From positions 8,430,320 through 8,494,319 of the forward strand of contig OU452219.1 of NCBI GenBank assembly GCA_911728455.2: a stretch of 64,000 bases of DNA, written 5' to 3'. This document shows, in pieces, positions 11,393 through 26,300 of this stretch; position 1 is the stretch's first letter, and every line of letters begins with the position of its first letter. The translations under genes were made by a program, and so were the position numbers. The stretch is from Marthasterias glacialis. Its lineage: Eukaryota; Echinodermata; Asteroidea; Forcipulatida; Asteriidae. The notes under the pieces are model-generated. The model made no database searches, was not told the origin of the DNA, and worked only from the letters and a program-made list of their open reading frames with translations.

Positions 11393-14300
11393 GTAGGTGT
11401 TAATTTGTTTGATTAAGTCTTGGCTTGGTCAAGGAAGGGAATGATCGGGCTTTGTCTATCAGGGGGAACTAATCTTCCTCTCTTGACTTCAGTTTGGGAA
11501 GGTTAACAACAGAATGAACTTGTAGCTGTTTGCTCCTTCTAACGGACTGTTGAGATCTATTTGTACAGGCAGAGAAAAAAAACCAATCCTTTCATTTGTA
11601 AATCCTTGGTAACAAAATGCTTCTGAACTGTTACAAAATATACTTTGTTATGAGTATAATATCAACGTGAGCATAACTACTGCTTGGTAGGAGGTGCCTA
11701 AATATTATATTTTATCAGTTACTATAATATGCTGTACAATGTGTATCATAATACTTGTCAGGGTCATGTCAATATTTATTTTCTCTTCCATATCTTCAAA
11801 TCATCTCCCATAGACGGTCAATACTTCAACATGTATTTTTTGTGTGTGAATGTACTTCACGCTTGATGCCCAATCTGCTGTGATAAGTGTAAAAAAAACC
11901 TTTGTAGGTCAAGTTTATACATGTAGGTTACTATTCCATAGCCTTGGGTGGCAGACTCTATTGCTATAGAGGTTAATGAAGAATTACCCAGAAGAGAGCA
12001 TGTGATATGTTAATCCAAAATGGAACGGGGGTTGCATTAGCCTACAGCTATGGCAACCCATTCATGAAGCTGCTAAACTTTCAGAAACCTTCAAATCGAA
12101 AGGTTTCTTTTTTTTGTGTTCAAATTGGTGGAACTGTAATTTCACAATTGTGCTTAAAATGTCAAATTGTTCATGAAAAAGACCGAACTCGCCCGTTTTG
12201 AAAGCAGCTCTTTCTCATTGTCCACTTGAAGTCTATGTTGCATGTGTACTAACATGCCAGTTAGAGTTGGGTTACATAGCAATCACAGTGCCATTCTCAT
12301 TATGTCAATTGTGTAGGAAACGTCAATTGTAAGGATAGCTGGGGCAATTTTGCACTCGCTTTCAGAAGAGCTTATGGGGAATGTGCAGTTGAAGAAGTTC
12401 AATATGGCGCGTGGTAATGTTACAGTTTCAAAACCCGAGTTAAATCAAGGCTTCCCATCAGGTCAAAATGTGTATTGGTTTTGGTTCATTCTGTGTCACA
12501 GGGGTCAAAATTATCGCTAGGCCGCAGTGTCGGGCCAGTGTCGGGCCAGTAAACTCATGACCGCACAAGTCTGGCAGTCTTGTAGGAGACTTTTGAGGAT
12601 GCTAGATGGCAGCAGACTTAACCATTGTTCTCGGAAATGTGCGCATGCTCATAACTATGTAAACTACGTAAGTCTGGTGCCATCTATCGTTCCAAAGCCT
12701 CCCATTAATTAACAATACCTCACAGTGGATTATCCTTAATTTAATTTTTTTTTTCTTCAAATGTTGACTTCTAACCTGGCAAATTTCTTTCAATTCTGTA
12801 GAGTCTTGAAGAATACTTACATAGTACTCATAAGTCAAATGAGATCAGTCTTCTCTTAGTGCTTTTTCAAATAACATTTTTTTTTTAACATTAGGCCAAT
12901 GCATGTATGTTAAACGGTGTCGGTAGTTTTTTCTCACCTCAATTCTGGTCTTGTAAACACAATTCTGGTCTAGTGCACATTTTGAGCTACAAGCCCTGCG
13001 GTCTTGTGGATTTTCCCTGCACCAGAATCACGTTCTTGATGCTTCCAGAAACAAAAAGTTGTTGCTTGATTCGCCATGGTAATTAAAATAGAACTGCATT
13101 AGGTTTTTAAGAAACGTTAACAAGAACAAAAAACTTTTATGGAAATTGTTTTCAGCCCTTGGCCCAATTTCATAAAGCTATTAAGCAGGAAATGGTGCTT
13201 AGCAAATTTTTTTGCTAAGCAAAAAATTAACAGGGAACCAGTCACAAACAATACACATTACCTTGAATTTTGGCTGGTTACCTGTTTACGCTGAGCAACA
13301 TTTTTTGCTTAACAGCTTTATTCAATTGGGCCCATATGCCAAAGTCTACCGGACAATCTGAATAATTGAACAAGTACTATTTTTCTTCCTTTTTTCTCCA
13401 GACTATTTACCTCCACCCCCCACTTAGCAGGGACACCAGCTGACAAAAAGAATGCTGACTACGTACGAGATGAGTGGGTCAAGTATGGCTTGAAACCAGT
13501 CCGTCAGAATGCCTACAATGTCCTTCTGTCATATCCTGATGCATCACAACCTAACCTTGTAAGTTGATAAAATTTGGAGAAAAAGTATTCGACAGAATTT
13601 TACAATTAATGGACGATATTTTTTGTGAGGGGGGAATGGCCGAAAAAGTACTGTTTGATGAATACTGTTTACAGAAACGAATCAAGAGATATCAATTGTT
13701 TGTATTTTTTCAATTTTCAGTGCAGAAGGCTACCTATTTAAAGATGTTGGGGGATGGGGGGGGGGGGGGGGGTCCATTGCCTCGATAAATTGACTGCTCT
13801 GTTGTATTTTGAAATTTGACTTTTTATTCAAATGTTATATACATTGCAACAATATACAAAATTCTGCCCATTTTTAGTTTGTTTTTGCCCTGGCATTCTG
13901 TGGTCAGTTCTCATCAGTGGTGGGCTGTGTTGCCTGTGCATCATTTACCACAGCTGCCATACTCGGTATTATTTCAGCAGATGTTTATACCAGCTTCATC
14001 CCTGCAGATCCTAGTAAGGCCATTGCTAATGCCTAGATGACCCCAATCCTTTTTAGGTTTGGTCTCTTGTGGGGGAAAAAAACCAACAAATACTATTTGT
14101 AGAAACCTTGGCTCAGAAACTTAGTACGATCCATGAGAGGTAAAATATATTGCAGGGACAAAGCCTTCTCCAAGAAATGGTGAAAACCTCTTACAGTGTT
14201 ATACCATTAAGATGAATTTTAAAGTTAAATCCACAGGTGTAATACAGAGAGGGAACTACTTTTCAAGACAATGGAAGCTTGAATGGACCATTTGCATTTC

Positions 14301-17300
14301 CATGTTTCCGAGCTCAATTATCTTAGAAAAAAGATTTAAAAGGCAGACAATTTCAGATCTGTTTCTGAGTTTGCATACCAGAAAAAGTCTTTCCCTCGCA
14401 TATAACATCACAAACTCAAACAGCACCCAATTGGGTGCCTTCCCCAACCCCATTTGAAATCTGGACAATTGAGATTAAAACTTACCAAACTAAAAACGTT
14501 ACGGTATGTTTTCTAAGCTTTTATATATAGTAATTTTTGTTTTTTATAGCTATGTTTCTTTTTATGCGCAGACAATGTATTTGTTTTTAAATAGAAGAAA
14601 GTAAATGGCATAACAAGAGCCCTGAAAAGGGGCTTGTTTAAAAAAAAGATACAAACGGAAACTACAGTTTTAATTGGCCAGAAATTTTACCCTAGTTTTG
14701 TTGCTGCTGGCATAGAAAGATCAGTGGCAGAGAGTTGTGCATTGCATGCACTTTTCCCTTGGTTGACCTCATCAATGGTAGACTATGTAATGGCTTTTTC
14801 ACTTTAATACTTTCAATAAAGTAATACTAATGTGTACTTTTACTGGTTGGTTTCTGTGTTTATCCATGCATAGTTTATTTATCTTATTAGCATCCAAAAG
14901 TAATTTACTACATGTAGATGCTATGATAGAATGTTTACCTAACACGAATATTGCCCACCAGCAGAAAAAGCTAAAAAATAACATAATGATGAGAAAAAAA
15001 GTGTTCATTTTTTTCAAACTTAAAATCCCAATCTGCTAATACATGTAAATATTGAATTGTAATCTAAATTTACATTGAGTCAATTACAAATCCATCAAAA
15101 AATAAAAAAAATAAAAAATATGAAAACCGGCTTACATTTTGTGAGGGATCAGTTTTTTTTATTGTGATTTTTGAGTTCTTCAAATGCTATTTTCTTGATT
15201 TTGACATTGTTTCAGATGTGCTAGATTGTTGTTATTTCTGGCTCCAAAGCTGGCAAGCTGTGGTCCAATTTTTACCTCAAATCTCTCATTATCGATCAAG
15301 GACCTTGAATCTTTACAGAACATTATTGAAAGGCAAATCCAAAGATTTGTTTTACCTTCTTGTGTAAATGATAAAAGAAAAAGAAAAAAAAAATAGAAAA
15401 AAAACCCAACAAATGATAAATTGGTGTTACGCATTTCCTATGGGCTTCTGGTGATCGTTGGAGCCACCTCGTGTGAAGTAGGTGTAGTTTATGGTTGAGT
15501 GACGGTTAACCAACAGGATATGAACAAAGAGATTACTTAAACCCAGAGAAAGATTCATTCAATTATTTTGATGATTGATGAGGATCGAAGCAAAATGGAA
15601 ACTTTGGAATGAACTCGTAGAAACACATCCAGAAGCAGTTGTATTGACCCTGCTAGATTTACCAAACTTATGTAGATTTGCCATGTGGAAGAGGTATTCC
15701 GTATCCATTGTACAATGTCTTTCCTCCATGGTTTAACTCAATTTTCAAGGAAAGGGAACCTCTTCAGCTTTTTTTCTTATTTCTAGGTGACGGTGCTGAA
15801 TAGTAATGGTACCACCTTCTCCCAGTCTAAAACTGAGGAACCGCCGTTGGACGGGGAGACGCTTAGAGACGATGTGGTCAAACCATTTAATGCATACGCT
15901 GCTGCTGGTACAGTTGAGGTACATGTCAAAACCATTCCTTCAAAATGTATAAAAATGGGTGTCATAAGGATGTGGCATTGTTTGGACTGGCAAACTTGTC
16001 CCATTGTGTTATTCCTACTCTTTGGAAATCAACATAAGTTTAAGCTTTTTTTTATAACATGTATAGAATATGAAGCTTAAAGAAAAAGAAGGCTTTAGGC
16101 TTTCTTTCTATTAATAATTTTTTATTTTTTAGGTTTGGGTTTTCTTCTGCCCGCCAGCCCCCTTCCCAATTCATGTCCATCTTGGCTTTTTATGTTTTCA
16201 TGTATTGTCTTTTCTTCCCTGTCCACCTCCTCTTTCCACACCTTTCCTTGTTCCTTCCCAATTTCATGTCCTTTGAGCCTCTCTCCTGTTCCCATGTATT
16301 GTCTTCCCTTCCCTTTCCACCTCCTCCTTCCACACCTTTCCTTGTTCCTTCCCAATTTCATGTCCTCTTTGCCTCTCTCCTGTTCCCATGTATTGTCTTC
16401 CCTTCCCTTTCCAGCTCCTCCTTCCACACCTTTCCTTGTTCCTTCCCAATTTCAGTCCTTTGTGCCTCTCTCCTGTTCCCATGTGTTGTCTTCCCTTCCC
16501 TTTCCACCTCCTCCTTCCACACCTTTCCTTGTTCCTTCCCTATTTCATGTCCTTTGTGCCTTTCTCATGTTTCCCATGTATTGTTTTTCCCTCCCTTCCC
16601 ACTCTTCCTGTCCCATCCCCTCCCCTTCCTTCTCTAGTTGCCATTGCCCATAATGCTGCTTTTGGTGGCTGTTTTTTCTGTTTGTGTCCTTTTTCATTCC
16701 TTTTTTTCCCATCTGTTGTTGACATTTTTAATTTCATCGTACTTTTATATTTTCTAGTTTTTAATATTTTTTACTTGTTGTATTTTTATATCACTGTGCA
16801 AACTGAGGTAATGAGTTTCATGCTGGCATGACGAATAAAAGAAATGAATTGAATTAAATTGAATTAAAAAGGGAATTTCAACCCCTGAATTCAAAAAAGG
16901 AAAAACTACTGAGTACTTAAAAGTACTGAGTATACAGTGCTTAACACATCGGTGTATGGGTAAAAACATACTAATAATATTCTGTATCCCCGATTACATG
17001 TATTATAATGGTTGCGGTACCCACTGCTAATAGAATTCAAACTCCCTCTAGCTGCCTCTTAACTAAATAAACTTGATGCAAAGTAGATCGACAAAACATT
17101 ACACTCTGATTTAGTTTTTATTTTGTTAAATTTTTTCAAAGGAAAAGTGGAAAAACGTTTATTTTTAAACTACTTTCCGTTAAAACTGTTTACTTTCTAA
17201 CCCCTTTCCATCGGCAGCACAAATTTGGCTTTGATTGGTCGTTGCTAATGCTGTAATTCGAACACTGTCCATTATAGAATGAACTGGTTTATGTCAACTA

Positions 17301-20300
17301 TGGAAGAGTGGAAGATTTCCAGCTTCTTGAGAGAACGCTTGGAGTGAACGTGACGGGGAAGATCGCGATCGCACGATACGGGAGGATCTTCAGAGGGGAC
17401 AAGGTGACTTATTTGAAGTCTAGATTGAGGTCATATGGATGTGGGTCACCCAGAGGGTTCACGGTCCTCCTTGAGGTCAGACGGATTTCAATAATTATGA
17501 TACCATCTTGAAGGACTGTACTGTGACTGCCATTAGCCATTCATAAAAATAACCCATGGCAAAAACAATTGAAAAATGGGATTCATTGAGCCTCTGCATG
17601 ACTAGAAGTCCATTATGAACAAAATTGTATCTTCTAGTGAGGTTTGTGGAGACAACATGTGAATGAAAGCTCTCTCTATGCGTTGTGGTGGTTCTGAAAA
17701 GAACCGGTGGTTTGACAACTCGACGTTTCGCTCAATATCTTTTTCTTTTTGTAAATATTAAACTTGCGCCTTTCTCCTAAAGACGATCAGAGCAAACAGA
17801 TTGAAATGCCGAGTTGTCAAACCACCGGTTCTTTTCAAAACCACCACAACTCATAGAGATAGTTTTATGTACGTTGTGTCTCCGCAAACCTCACTAGATT
17901 GTATTCTCAAAGTTTCAAATCCTATTTAAATTGTATCATATTGGTATCCCACACGTTGTACTGGCCCATCTAAAGAAGAATAAAATGAAAGCAGCAGGCA
18001 TGGGTCCAGGGGGGTTGGATGCCATTCTGTTCTGGATGACTTTTTAAGTTTTTTGTTTGTTTTTTCTTTTTCTTTTTGTAAACTTCAAACTTAGGCCATC
18101 ACGTAATAATAACCATAATCTCGCTACAGACCCAAATTCCTGTTGCCTGCTTGCGTCATGATCATCGCGACCTTCCAGTTATTTGTAGGGCTTCAGTGGT
18201 TTTGCTTTTTGGACCACTCCCTGGTGAAAGTCTGAAAATCCGTGTCTGAGAAGATGTGGCTTTAACCTATACTGTATACATGTCACATCAATAGTGCAGT
18301 CCGTTGATCCAAATGCATCATCTAAGAATATGACAAAGTGCTAGGCCAGTGAAGTAGGTTGCTGTGGAAACACTGGCTGGATTCAGAATAACAAATGTAG
18401 GAACTCTGTTTTTTTTTTAACAAGAACATTTCAGAGTAAGCATATTCTCCAGCAGTAGTATGGGAGTTGAGTTTATATGTGTCATACTGAATCACTTTTC
18501 CGATTAGTATCAGTTCACTTCCGATAATTTTTGTCTCACAGTGTTGAATAAATTTGTGGGATTTTTTTAAAGAAAATAACTAGTGGCTATCTTTTCTAAT
18601 TTTTTCATGGTAAACGAACAAAGGCTTCATCATAATATTAATAAAAGTGGCTTCTTATCTAGCAAATATCTTCAAATCTGTCACTCAGTGACGCTCATGG
18701 TGCTCCAACATTATTACCCCCTGGTCACTTGGCCATTTATTTAATTCCTTATAAAACCATCTCAGCTTCCTGGGGAGTACACAGCCTTTGTTGCCAAGTA
18801 TAGTGCACTAAGCTAAATCAATCACAAGAACCATCTCTGCCCTCACAGGTACCCGTTTACCCCCTGGGTGAAGGAAGAGAAGCAATTACAGTTAAGTGTC
18901 CGTATCTGTATCTGTATCATATGGTCAGCAAAGCATCCAAAGGAAACATCACACCAACTGTTTTAGGTTTGCGCATTGCGTGGGGGTTGACATTAATTTA
19001 GAACACACTAATTGTTTGAAAAATTGCTTCGCTGCCTCCTTGCTCAAGGACACAAGTGTCATGACCGGGATTCGAACCCACACCCTGATGACTTAGTCAC
19101 CAGAACTTGAGTCCGATGTACTAAATTGCTCGCAGGCCTGATACTTCACGGAGACAGTGAAGGCAATTGCCCCCTTGCCCCTAGCCACCGCCTTGGTGCC
19201 CTTGAAACTATTTCAATAGAAATTTACAATTTCCTCTTTGGGGTGCCCTTTACCAAGGCGAAAATGCCTTGGTGCCCTTACCCTTTCAAGAACGAAGTGT
19301 ACAGGCCTGTGCTTGAGGTCATAGAAGTTTGACTTTTCATGGTGTTCATTGTTTGCAGTGAAATGCACTCGACTGTTGGTCGAGTGGATATTTTATGACA
19401 ATCTTGTGTACTAAGGAGATGATCCAGTTGATAACGCACAGCGTAATACGTGACTGATGAAGACAGATTGTGGAAGTCACCAGTACCATGTTGGTATTCT
19501 CCACCCATTTTATGCGCTTATTTTGATATCCAACAAACAACATACAAACATAAATCAAGCATTCTACAAAAACCGTCTAGAACAAGAGTGTGGATAGTCT
19601 TGGTGAATAGTCTCGATTTGTTGGAATTCTTCTCAAGGGTGGCTGTAGCACCACAGAGTGTCTACAATGAGTCTTGACTTGGAACTTTTACCACTATTAT
19701 GTGAGATGGTGCATATTTTAAAGTTTACAAAAGGAAAAAGATATTTTTAAAAAAGTCGTTGAGAGCAAGGAGGGGTCAGTAACCCCTGGACCTACCCACT
19801 GGATCCACAGTTGATGGTGCTACACCACACAGACCATCCAATATTGAAATCCCATACAATATATATTTATTGGTATTTATGAATTTCACAAGTTCTTGTC
19901 CCTGTTCAGACCATCTTCCATTGAGTGTCATAATCAGCTTATATAAATTCTCCTTAGCATAAGTAAATTTGCATATCATTAGCATAAAGTGACCTCTCTG
20001 TCTATGTACAGGTCAAGCAAGCTCAAATCTTTGGTGCTATTGGTTTAATCATTTACTCCGATCCGGCTGATTATGCGGTGGGTGGTATCAGCAGCGTGTA
20101 CCCGGATTCCTGGTGGCTTCCTGGGTATGGGGTACAGCGGGGTTCCTTGTATATCACGGGGACAGGAGGTGACCCCCTCACCCCAGGGTATCCATCATTA
20201 GGTAAGTTGCTCCTTTTTTTCATCCTTATTGACCCCTTGCACCAAGGTCACACTCAGCTGCTGTCTTTCCATGCTTGCCAATTCGGGAATCAAATGGCTG

Positions 20301-23300
20301 GAAAAAATAATATGGTAAGCGTGCAAATGCCGCATCTCCTAAAATGCACACTGTATATGACATGGGGACAAATGCGCACGTCAATGTATACTTGACTCCC
20401 AAAATGGCGCAACCTAAATCATTGTGATGATGAAGTCGGATGAATTGGGTCAATAACCCTGATCTTTCGAGCTGATCAATTTATGACTGAGGGCGCCATT
20501 TTGTTGTCCACACGGTCAACTGTGATCTCCTCTACAAATTTTTCTAAAAAGGCTTGGCTACAGTTTCCTGTTGGTACAAACTACATACTCTATATATCTA
20601 CCTTTTGTTTCATCGATCAGACTGCCAGAGCTCCTTGTTACGAAGTACCTAAACTTGGCCAACTCTTTTGGACTAGTGACTGACACCTCACTCTAGAACC
20701 AAGTTATTTGAGTTTCAAACAATTGTACACCATAGAAATGCTGTAGTCTATATGTGAGACCAACTGTACCCTCACATGAATTAAGTGTTAACACATCAAT
20801 TTTAAAATTATGGCACTGTTAGGTTAGATAATGCCTTAATTGAAACACCTTGACTTCACTTCAAGTTTTAAGTTTCAAGTAAAAACCCTGTGCACCTGCT
20901 TTTCTAATCACAAGCTGTGCCCAAATTGACCTCGTCAGCCAGATCACTTCAAATTTCTATTCTTCAATGTTGCATGTGTGGGGCAGGTAAAGGAAATGTT
21001 TGGTGTACGGGAGACTTTTGGACGGTCCTTTTTCGCAGTTCTCACCAGTAGTACGCGTGCTCAGAACTACGCGCACAATACTGAGCATGTGCGGGTACGC
21101 TCAGAACCGTCAAAAAGAACCGTTGTGTCTGCTGCCGCCAGCGTCTTAAAAGTCTTCCATTTTCCCTTGATGATACAAGCATGGAATTTGACACACAGTT
21201 AGGATATGTCATAAGAAAGAAATTTGGCTTTAGGGCCATTGCAGATTTGTCCTTCCTTTGAAAAAATCAAGATAAAATAACAAGCAATTTTCAAAATGGT
21301 TGCAGTTGCTTGTCATTCTACCTATATGTTTTTAAAGGACAAATCTGCAATGGCCCTAAAGACAAATATGCTTGTATTGTCAAAGGCACGATCCCATCTC
21401 CTACGTGATGCAGCTCAATCTGCTGCCAGCCATGCAAGAAACACAGACACACCCCTTCTCTTATCAAGAAGTGTACTGGGTTCATGTACGTGCATTGCAG
21501 AACACACGGGACCTACGGCTTTACATCTGATCTAGAGGATGAGATTTGACCCTCATATTTGGGGGATGGAATAATACTTGCATCCTGTGTGATTTGTATT
21601 TTGAATTCTTTGATTGATTTCTTTGGCTTTTTTGCAGATGATGCATTTCGAGAGGAAGAATCCTCAGTTGGTCTACCCAAGATTCCTGTTCAGCCAATTG
21701 GATATGACGATGCTAAGATCATTCTCAGGTAAGCTCTGAAGACTTTGAGATCGCCTTATTTACTGGTAAGTCAATCATAGCTGTATCTTCCACTAGTTGA
21801 TTTCAGAGTTGCCTAAACGAAGCTTTGTGTACTGGTATAACAAACTAAAATTTGACAATAGTACACAAGAATACAAATAGATTATTGATTGTGCCTAATA
21901 ATAACAAACAAAAAAGCAAGTGATATTTAACTAGTTGCCGCTGGGATTCATTTTTTTGGGGGTTCCGTCGCCCCGGCGGGATTCTTTTGGTGGAATTGCC
22001 GAAATACTTTTTCGTTGAGGGTACTGCTGGCACAAAGAAACCCTGACTTGACAAAAAAAATGCCAAGAGAAGAAAGATTCTCCGTTTTGACCGAGAAACG
22101 CTGTGTGAATTGCAAAACATCGGCCATTACCTACGGCATAGGAGTGTCACCAAACACGAAACCACGGCTCGGTTGCCCGCTCACTCTGACTTGCCTCCTT
22201 CTGAGCTGAAATACAATGAATAAACAGTGGTGGAAGCCTCTCGATGCCTCGTAATCCCCTTCTTGGAACAAAAGGACAAAGGTCTGTAATTGGGAATTAC
22301 ACAAAAACAGCCTCTCAATGGCCACATAATACGAGTAAACGCACAGCCTTTTTTGTCCTTGTGTGGGTAAATCGAAGCGTTAGGTGGCGTGTGCGTGGTC
22401 TATGCACGCTCCGCAGTTGATAAACGGGCGACCTTTGCTCCGGTCGGAAATTACAAAATGGCGTCGCAAGACGACCTCCGTTTCCAGGCAGGGGAAACAT
22501 TTGCGTGTATTGACGTCATCCGGTTTCAACTGGTTAAAGTTTTGCATGGTGTGGATAATAGGAACTTACTATAACTAGTAAACTTGCGGGTAAAGCCATG
22601 TGTAAATCTCTCGTGGGAGGAGTGTTGAAAAGAGCAGTTGGAAAGGTCTCTTAATACTTTCTTTATAAAAAACAGAAAAAATATAAGAATTTGGGTTGAC
22701 TTGGATAAAAACACTAATACTTCTCTAACACTGTTGTGATGTGTCAGAGCAAACCAATTGCAGTCGTCGCAGGTTTTGCAGTCGATGCATGACTCTAGGA
22801 ATTTGACGGATATCTGTTTCATAACTAGGAGCAAACCCTTGAAAAAAACAACCACAGCACAATTACCTGTTTTGTTCTTTCTTCAATAGTGAGCTCGAGG
22901 GCGACACTGCACCAAGTGAATGGCAGGGAGGGCTAAGTGGACTGACCTACAAGCTTGGCCCAACATTAAAAGACAACAAGTAGGTATAAAATGGACATCG
23001 TGATCAGCACTAGGGAAAGCATTATGTATACCCAGGATTGTTATATAGTAATAATAATAAGCCAAACTTATCAAGTGAAATAACTGAAGGAAATCTTATG
23101 CGCTATTCAGAAATGAAAAACAAACTAAAAAACCCAAAACAAAACTTTTGTGAGAGGAGGACCGTAGATACATAGTTTAGTCAGAAGCGAGGTGAAGTGA
23201 GATTTCAGTTTGGATTTCAAGCTATTCAGAGAGTCATTTGATTGAAGCAAGGATGGGAGAGTGTTCCACATTTTGGGAGCTGCACATGAGAAGGCTTTGG

Positions 23301-26300
23301 AGCTGTAAGATTTGGTTTCTTGGTATAGTAGGAGTAACAAGAATTGAGAGGATGAGCCAAGCAATCAAGGTTGGGATGGAGAGGGGCCGGGGGCGAATAT
23401 ACAAAATGCACAGTACTCCTCCTAGAGGATGGAATATGCTATCATATGATATGATCATTGATTGAAGTCTAAGAGTAAAAAATATACAATTGATAAAGTT
23501 ACTGTTTATTTCACTGTTCCACTACAAGTCAAAGTCTGTCAATCAGTGGTTTATGCCTCTGATGTATGCTGTTTTTTCTCCTTCTGTTCTTCCCAGAAAA
23601 GTGAAACTGGAGGTATTCAATCAAAATGTGCAACGGACCACGTATAACGTTATTGGGATGATACCAGGGAGTGTGGAACCAGGTAATTACTTATCAGTAT
23701 TACAACAAATAATGTATAGGTTTTCCCGGCCGATATGAACAAAACTTCATTCAGTTGCCGCCAAGATTCCTCAACTTTTTCCCGTCCAGCCTGAAGGGAT
23801 TATTTTCTCGGAATTGCTGGAAGCATTTTTCTTTGAGAGTACTAAATCCTGAACTAAGACTGGATACCTGGTTCACTCTGACTGACCTCCGTTGAGCAAA
23901 AATACAACGAATGAACAATGGTGGAAGCCTCTCAATGTCTCATAATCCTCTTCTTGGAGCAAAAGGCCAAAGGTCTGGAATCGGGGATAACACAATGCCT
24001 GCACAATGACCAAAATCACTGAAATATTGAGCGCCACCTGTCCTGTTTGTGTGGGTGAACCCAAGCATTACACGGCAGGTGCGTGCTCTTTGCCAATCAG
24101 CAGTGGAATGTCTGGGTGACCTTTTTTCCTGTATTCCAAGTTGATGCAATGGTGTGTTTCAGCGTTGCCCGTTTGCTATTTCAACAAATATTTTTGTGGG
24201 TTTTGTTTGAAAAAGAATGCTCTGTTGCATCAACATTCAACAGTCAAAAAGAGTAATTCAATTTCAATAGTTTAGCATTCCCTAGTCAAATAAGATAATT
24301 CAAATTTATTACTTTGCAAAGATCATTCAATTTCATAAAAGCCATTAGCAAGAGGCTGGTCCACCATTCAATTTTAATCAATTGTAAATAGGTAGTAGAA
24401 ATTCAACTGAAAAATTGTGAAAATGTAGTCTTGAATGTCTTCAAATGAAACAGAATGACTGAAACAAACTTGAATGAGAAGAACGGAATCATGCGTGCAT
24501 GAAAACGAAAATGAATGCAATGGTACCGTAGCTAAAAAGAAACCCTAGTTTAAATGAATTAGGGAAACATGCGTGAATTTGAATGAAACCGAGGTAAGTT
24601 TTGCTGAAATTGACTGGGAAAACATTTCCTAATTCAGAAGTGAAAAAAAAGAAGAAAAAAAAAAGAAGGAAGAAATTAGAAAATAAAATGAAACTCTTTT
24701 TTTGGAAGCATTTTGCATGGGGATGATGTTATTTTTGTGTCTATTTCATTTTGCTGTTTTGGTCAAGTATGCAGACAGTTGCTTGAAAAATGTGGCTTTC
24801 CAGTGAAAGCCCCTAACTAAAATCATTTCCTGGGCAGAAAGACTTCCTTTTGGGAGATACTTTTAATTAAAATAAACTGGGTTTTATTTTTGTTGGCAGA
24901 CCGTTACGTCATCCTTGGCAACCATCGTGATGCTTGGGTGTTTGGTGCTGTTGATCCATCCAGTGGTACGGCTGTTATCATGGAGCTGGCCAGAGCTATG
25001 GGGAAACTATACAAAGAAGGTAGGCTTTTGCGACCTGGAATGACCTGGAATGCATGACCTTTAACCTTGTAATGAAGTAGATGTTGCTATGAAAACTTGA
25101 CTTGCTGATGTTTAACTATTGGTGACACCAACAAAATTAAACCAAGAATTCCCTCACGAATGTTCATGCACTTTGAACGTTCGACTTTGAGTTCAGTTTT
25201 CAGACTGACTCAAACAGTAGCATGATTTTTAAAGGTACATAATTCTCCAGGATTGATTATGATTAATTTTGTTATCAGGCAGATTTCGACCTCGTCGTTC
25301 CATTGTGTTCTGCAGCTGGGGTGCCGAAGAATACAGTCTGATTGGCTCTACAGAATGGGTAGAGGTATGCACACGTTTATTTTGTCATAGGCAGTTTTTG
25401 TAAAAAAAAGAAAAAGTTAATAATGGAGATGAGAAAGTGCAAAGAATTATACAATGAATGCTGTAGTAGTTGATCAAGGTATGATAAATCAATAGGTTTT
25501 GGAAGAGTGTATTCATTCCAATCTTCAATTTCTAATCAACACCCAACTTACAAACATAGGTGTACGAGCTGGGGGGTGATGAGGGGGTAGGGGGTTGTTG
25601 CCCCCCCCCCCAAAAAAAAAAAACTCGGGCAAAGCAAGGGGGAAAAAGAAAAAAAACTTTTTAATTCGAAATTGGTAAATTTTGGGCAAATCATCCCCTC
25701 TTCCACCCTTAACCAAAGAGTCCCCCATACGCCTATGTTTATTAACAACTTTTAAAGTCTTCCAATTGAACTGACATGTTTCAGGAAAAAATGGCAAACA
25801 ATTTATGTTTTATGATTTTTGTTTTACCCTTGCACCGATTTATTGATTAGCTTTCCAAGTTACTGTGGGGAAAAAAAACACTGGGCTTGGATTCTTACTC
25901 AAGACTTCCCGCATCCTGGATTCAAATCCCACCCAAGTAGTCTATGGAGTTGTTTTTTCTGCCGGACTTAGAAAGCACCGAGTATGCTGTGCTTGTCACA
26001 CATCGGTGTAAGGGTAACACCAAAATCATGTTCTTTATCTCTGATGCAGTTGTTAAATTGGTTTATGTTTTACTGTATGTTTTGTGCTTGGTAACATGTG
26101 CTCATTTAGTTTTTCTTGCAAACCAAAATAAGAATTGAGTATGGGAGACAATTATCTAAAAACATGGCACTATTTCAAATGGAAACATTTTGCATGACAA
26201 TGGGAGTTTTTGAAATGATTGGTGGCATCAGACTTGGCAGATAAGTTGTCTTTGTTTACATAGTTATAAGCATGCGCACATATCCAAGAACAACGGATAC

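Noticed and set aside
16135-16831. Overlapping frames of 147-172 codons rich in Ser/Pro/Phe/Leu and their antisense Gly/Arg/Lys frames
   Set aside because: They arise from the 94-bp pyrimidine tandem repeat; frames are open on both strands and have no non-repeat content.
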